From Gemmatimonadota bacterium (GTDB lineage: Bacteria > Gemmatimonadota > Gemmatimonadetes > Gemmatimonadales > GWC2-71-9): a stretch of DNA of 5,961 nucleotides. Positions 5,462 to 5,961 of this stretch are shown piece by piece. The number at the start of each line of letters is the position of its first letter. Within the stretch, counting starts at the first letter, position 1. Where the stretch lies: positions 1 to 5,961 of the forward strand of contig JAHEFN010000159.1 of the NCBI GenBank assembly GCA_024640185.1. The letters run 5' to 3'. The notes below the pieces were generated by a model. The model was not told the origin of the DNA. It made no database searches and saw only the letters and a program-made list of their open reading frames with translations. The translations under genes were made by a program, and so were the position numbers.

Positions 5462-5961
5462 GGCGGCCCTCTTCGCCGGCAACCGGCCGTTGACGGTCGA
5501 GGAACTGGCGGCCCTCGATCCGGACGCCGACACGGCCGACGTCCGCACGGCGCTCGACACCCTTCGGGAGCACTATGACTTTGACGGCCACGCGGTCGAG
5601 GTCACCGAGCTCGCCGGCGGCTGGCAGATCGTCACCCGCTCGGCCTACGCCGCGGCGATCGAGCGGGCGCGGGCGGCCTCCCGCACGCCCCGCCTTTCCC
5701 CCGCGACCCTCGAGACGTTGGCCACGATCGCCTACCGCCAGCCGGTGGGGCGGGCGGAGATCGAGGAGATTCGCGGCGTCAATGCCGGGGGGATCCTCCG
5801 TACCCTGCAGGAGCGTGGATTGATCGAGGTGGTCGGACGCAGCGAGGGACTCGGCCGGCCATTGTTGTACGGCACCGCGCCACTCTTCCTCGAACTGCTC
5901 GGACTGCGGGATCTCGCCGACCTGCCACGGGCCGAGGAACTCACCATCGCCCTGCAACCGC
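5427..5961 (+). CDS. scpB: Segregation and condensation protein B (partial, 3' end outside window)
   Basis: ScpB forms dimers of paired winged-helix domains, binds the middle of ScpA and completes the SMC-ScpAB condensin. The window holds 178 codons and no stop, so the gene continues past 5961. Family members are about 180-220 residues, so little is missing. Visible signatures are LIEAALFAGNRPLTVEELAAL (10-30) at the N-terminus, LSPATLETLATIAYRQPVGR (90-109) then AEIEEIRGVN (110-119), and GLGRPLLYGTAPLFLELLGL (141-160). The start is the GTG at 5427, inside scpA, giving a 35-base overlap. GGTGGTGG (5416-5423) just upstream can act as ribosome binding site. No other ATG or GTG start fits before the conserved IEAAL; a CTG at 5436 is the nearest alternative. 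Confidence 0.95.
   Translation, partial: MSSLNPLSQLIEAALFAGNRPLTVEELAALDPDADTADVRTALDTLREHYDFDGHAVEVTELAGGWQIVTRSAYAAAIERARAASRTPRLSPATLETLATIAYRQPVGRAEIEEIRGVNAGGILRTLQERGLIEVVGRSEGLGRPLLYGTAPLFLELLGLRDLADLPRAEELTIALQP

Noticed and set aside
1..5961. Defence system, mobile element, CRISPR array or tRNA/rRNA gene
   Set aside because: No transposase, integrase, regularly spaced repeats, terminal inverted repeats or RNA-gene signatures were seen. Apart from the one orphan gene and short gaps, the window is filled by recognisable housekeeping genes.

Overview
The window is a high-GC bacterial chromosome segment made almost entirely of housekeeping genes. GTG starts are frequent, and genes overlap by a few bases or sit close together. 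The mix of genes (class I dihydroorotase next to aspartate carbamoyltransferase, an orphan coiled-coil/zinc-ribbon protein, a short M50 protease directly in front of scpA-scpB, and a lone rpsT) best suggests a GC-rich Chloroflexota, perhaps near Thermomicrobia/Sphaerobacter. This placement is from memory of gene order and protein style. A GC-rich actinobacterium or another GC-rich phylum is not excluded.

Layout. Positions 4-2237, plus strand: pyrB and pyrC, overlapping by GTGA, encode the second and third steps of de novo pyrimidine synthesis. All main active-site residues are visible in both. Positions 2238-2381: an intergenic gap with a plausible promoter and a 12-codon mini-ORF. Positions 2382-3479, plus strand: a protein of unknown function with a helical N-terminal half, a long acidic linker and a C-terminal four-cysteine zinc ribbon. 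Positions 3480-3581: a gap between convergent genes with a strong intrinsic terminator facing the minus strand. Positions 3582-3839, minus strand: rpsT (ribosomal protein S20), with its own promoter and a hairpin in its leader. Positions 3942-4703, plus strand: an M50 (site-2 type) intramembrane protease, divergent from rpsT. It overlaps scpA (4700-5461), which overlaps scpB (5427 to beyond the window end).

The genes form two plus-strand operons (pyrBC, probably beginning upstream of the window, and M50-scpA-scpB), a separately promoted orphan gene, and a minus-strand rpsT unit. I found no mobile element, CRISPR array, RNA gene or clear novel multi-gene system. The points most worth a second look are the orphan zinc-ribbon protein, the leader hairpin of rpsT, the uncertain start of the M50 protease, the protease-condensin operon, and two polyproline runs in ScpA.
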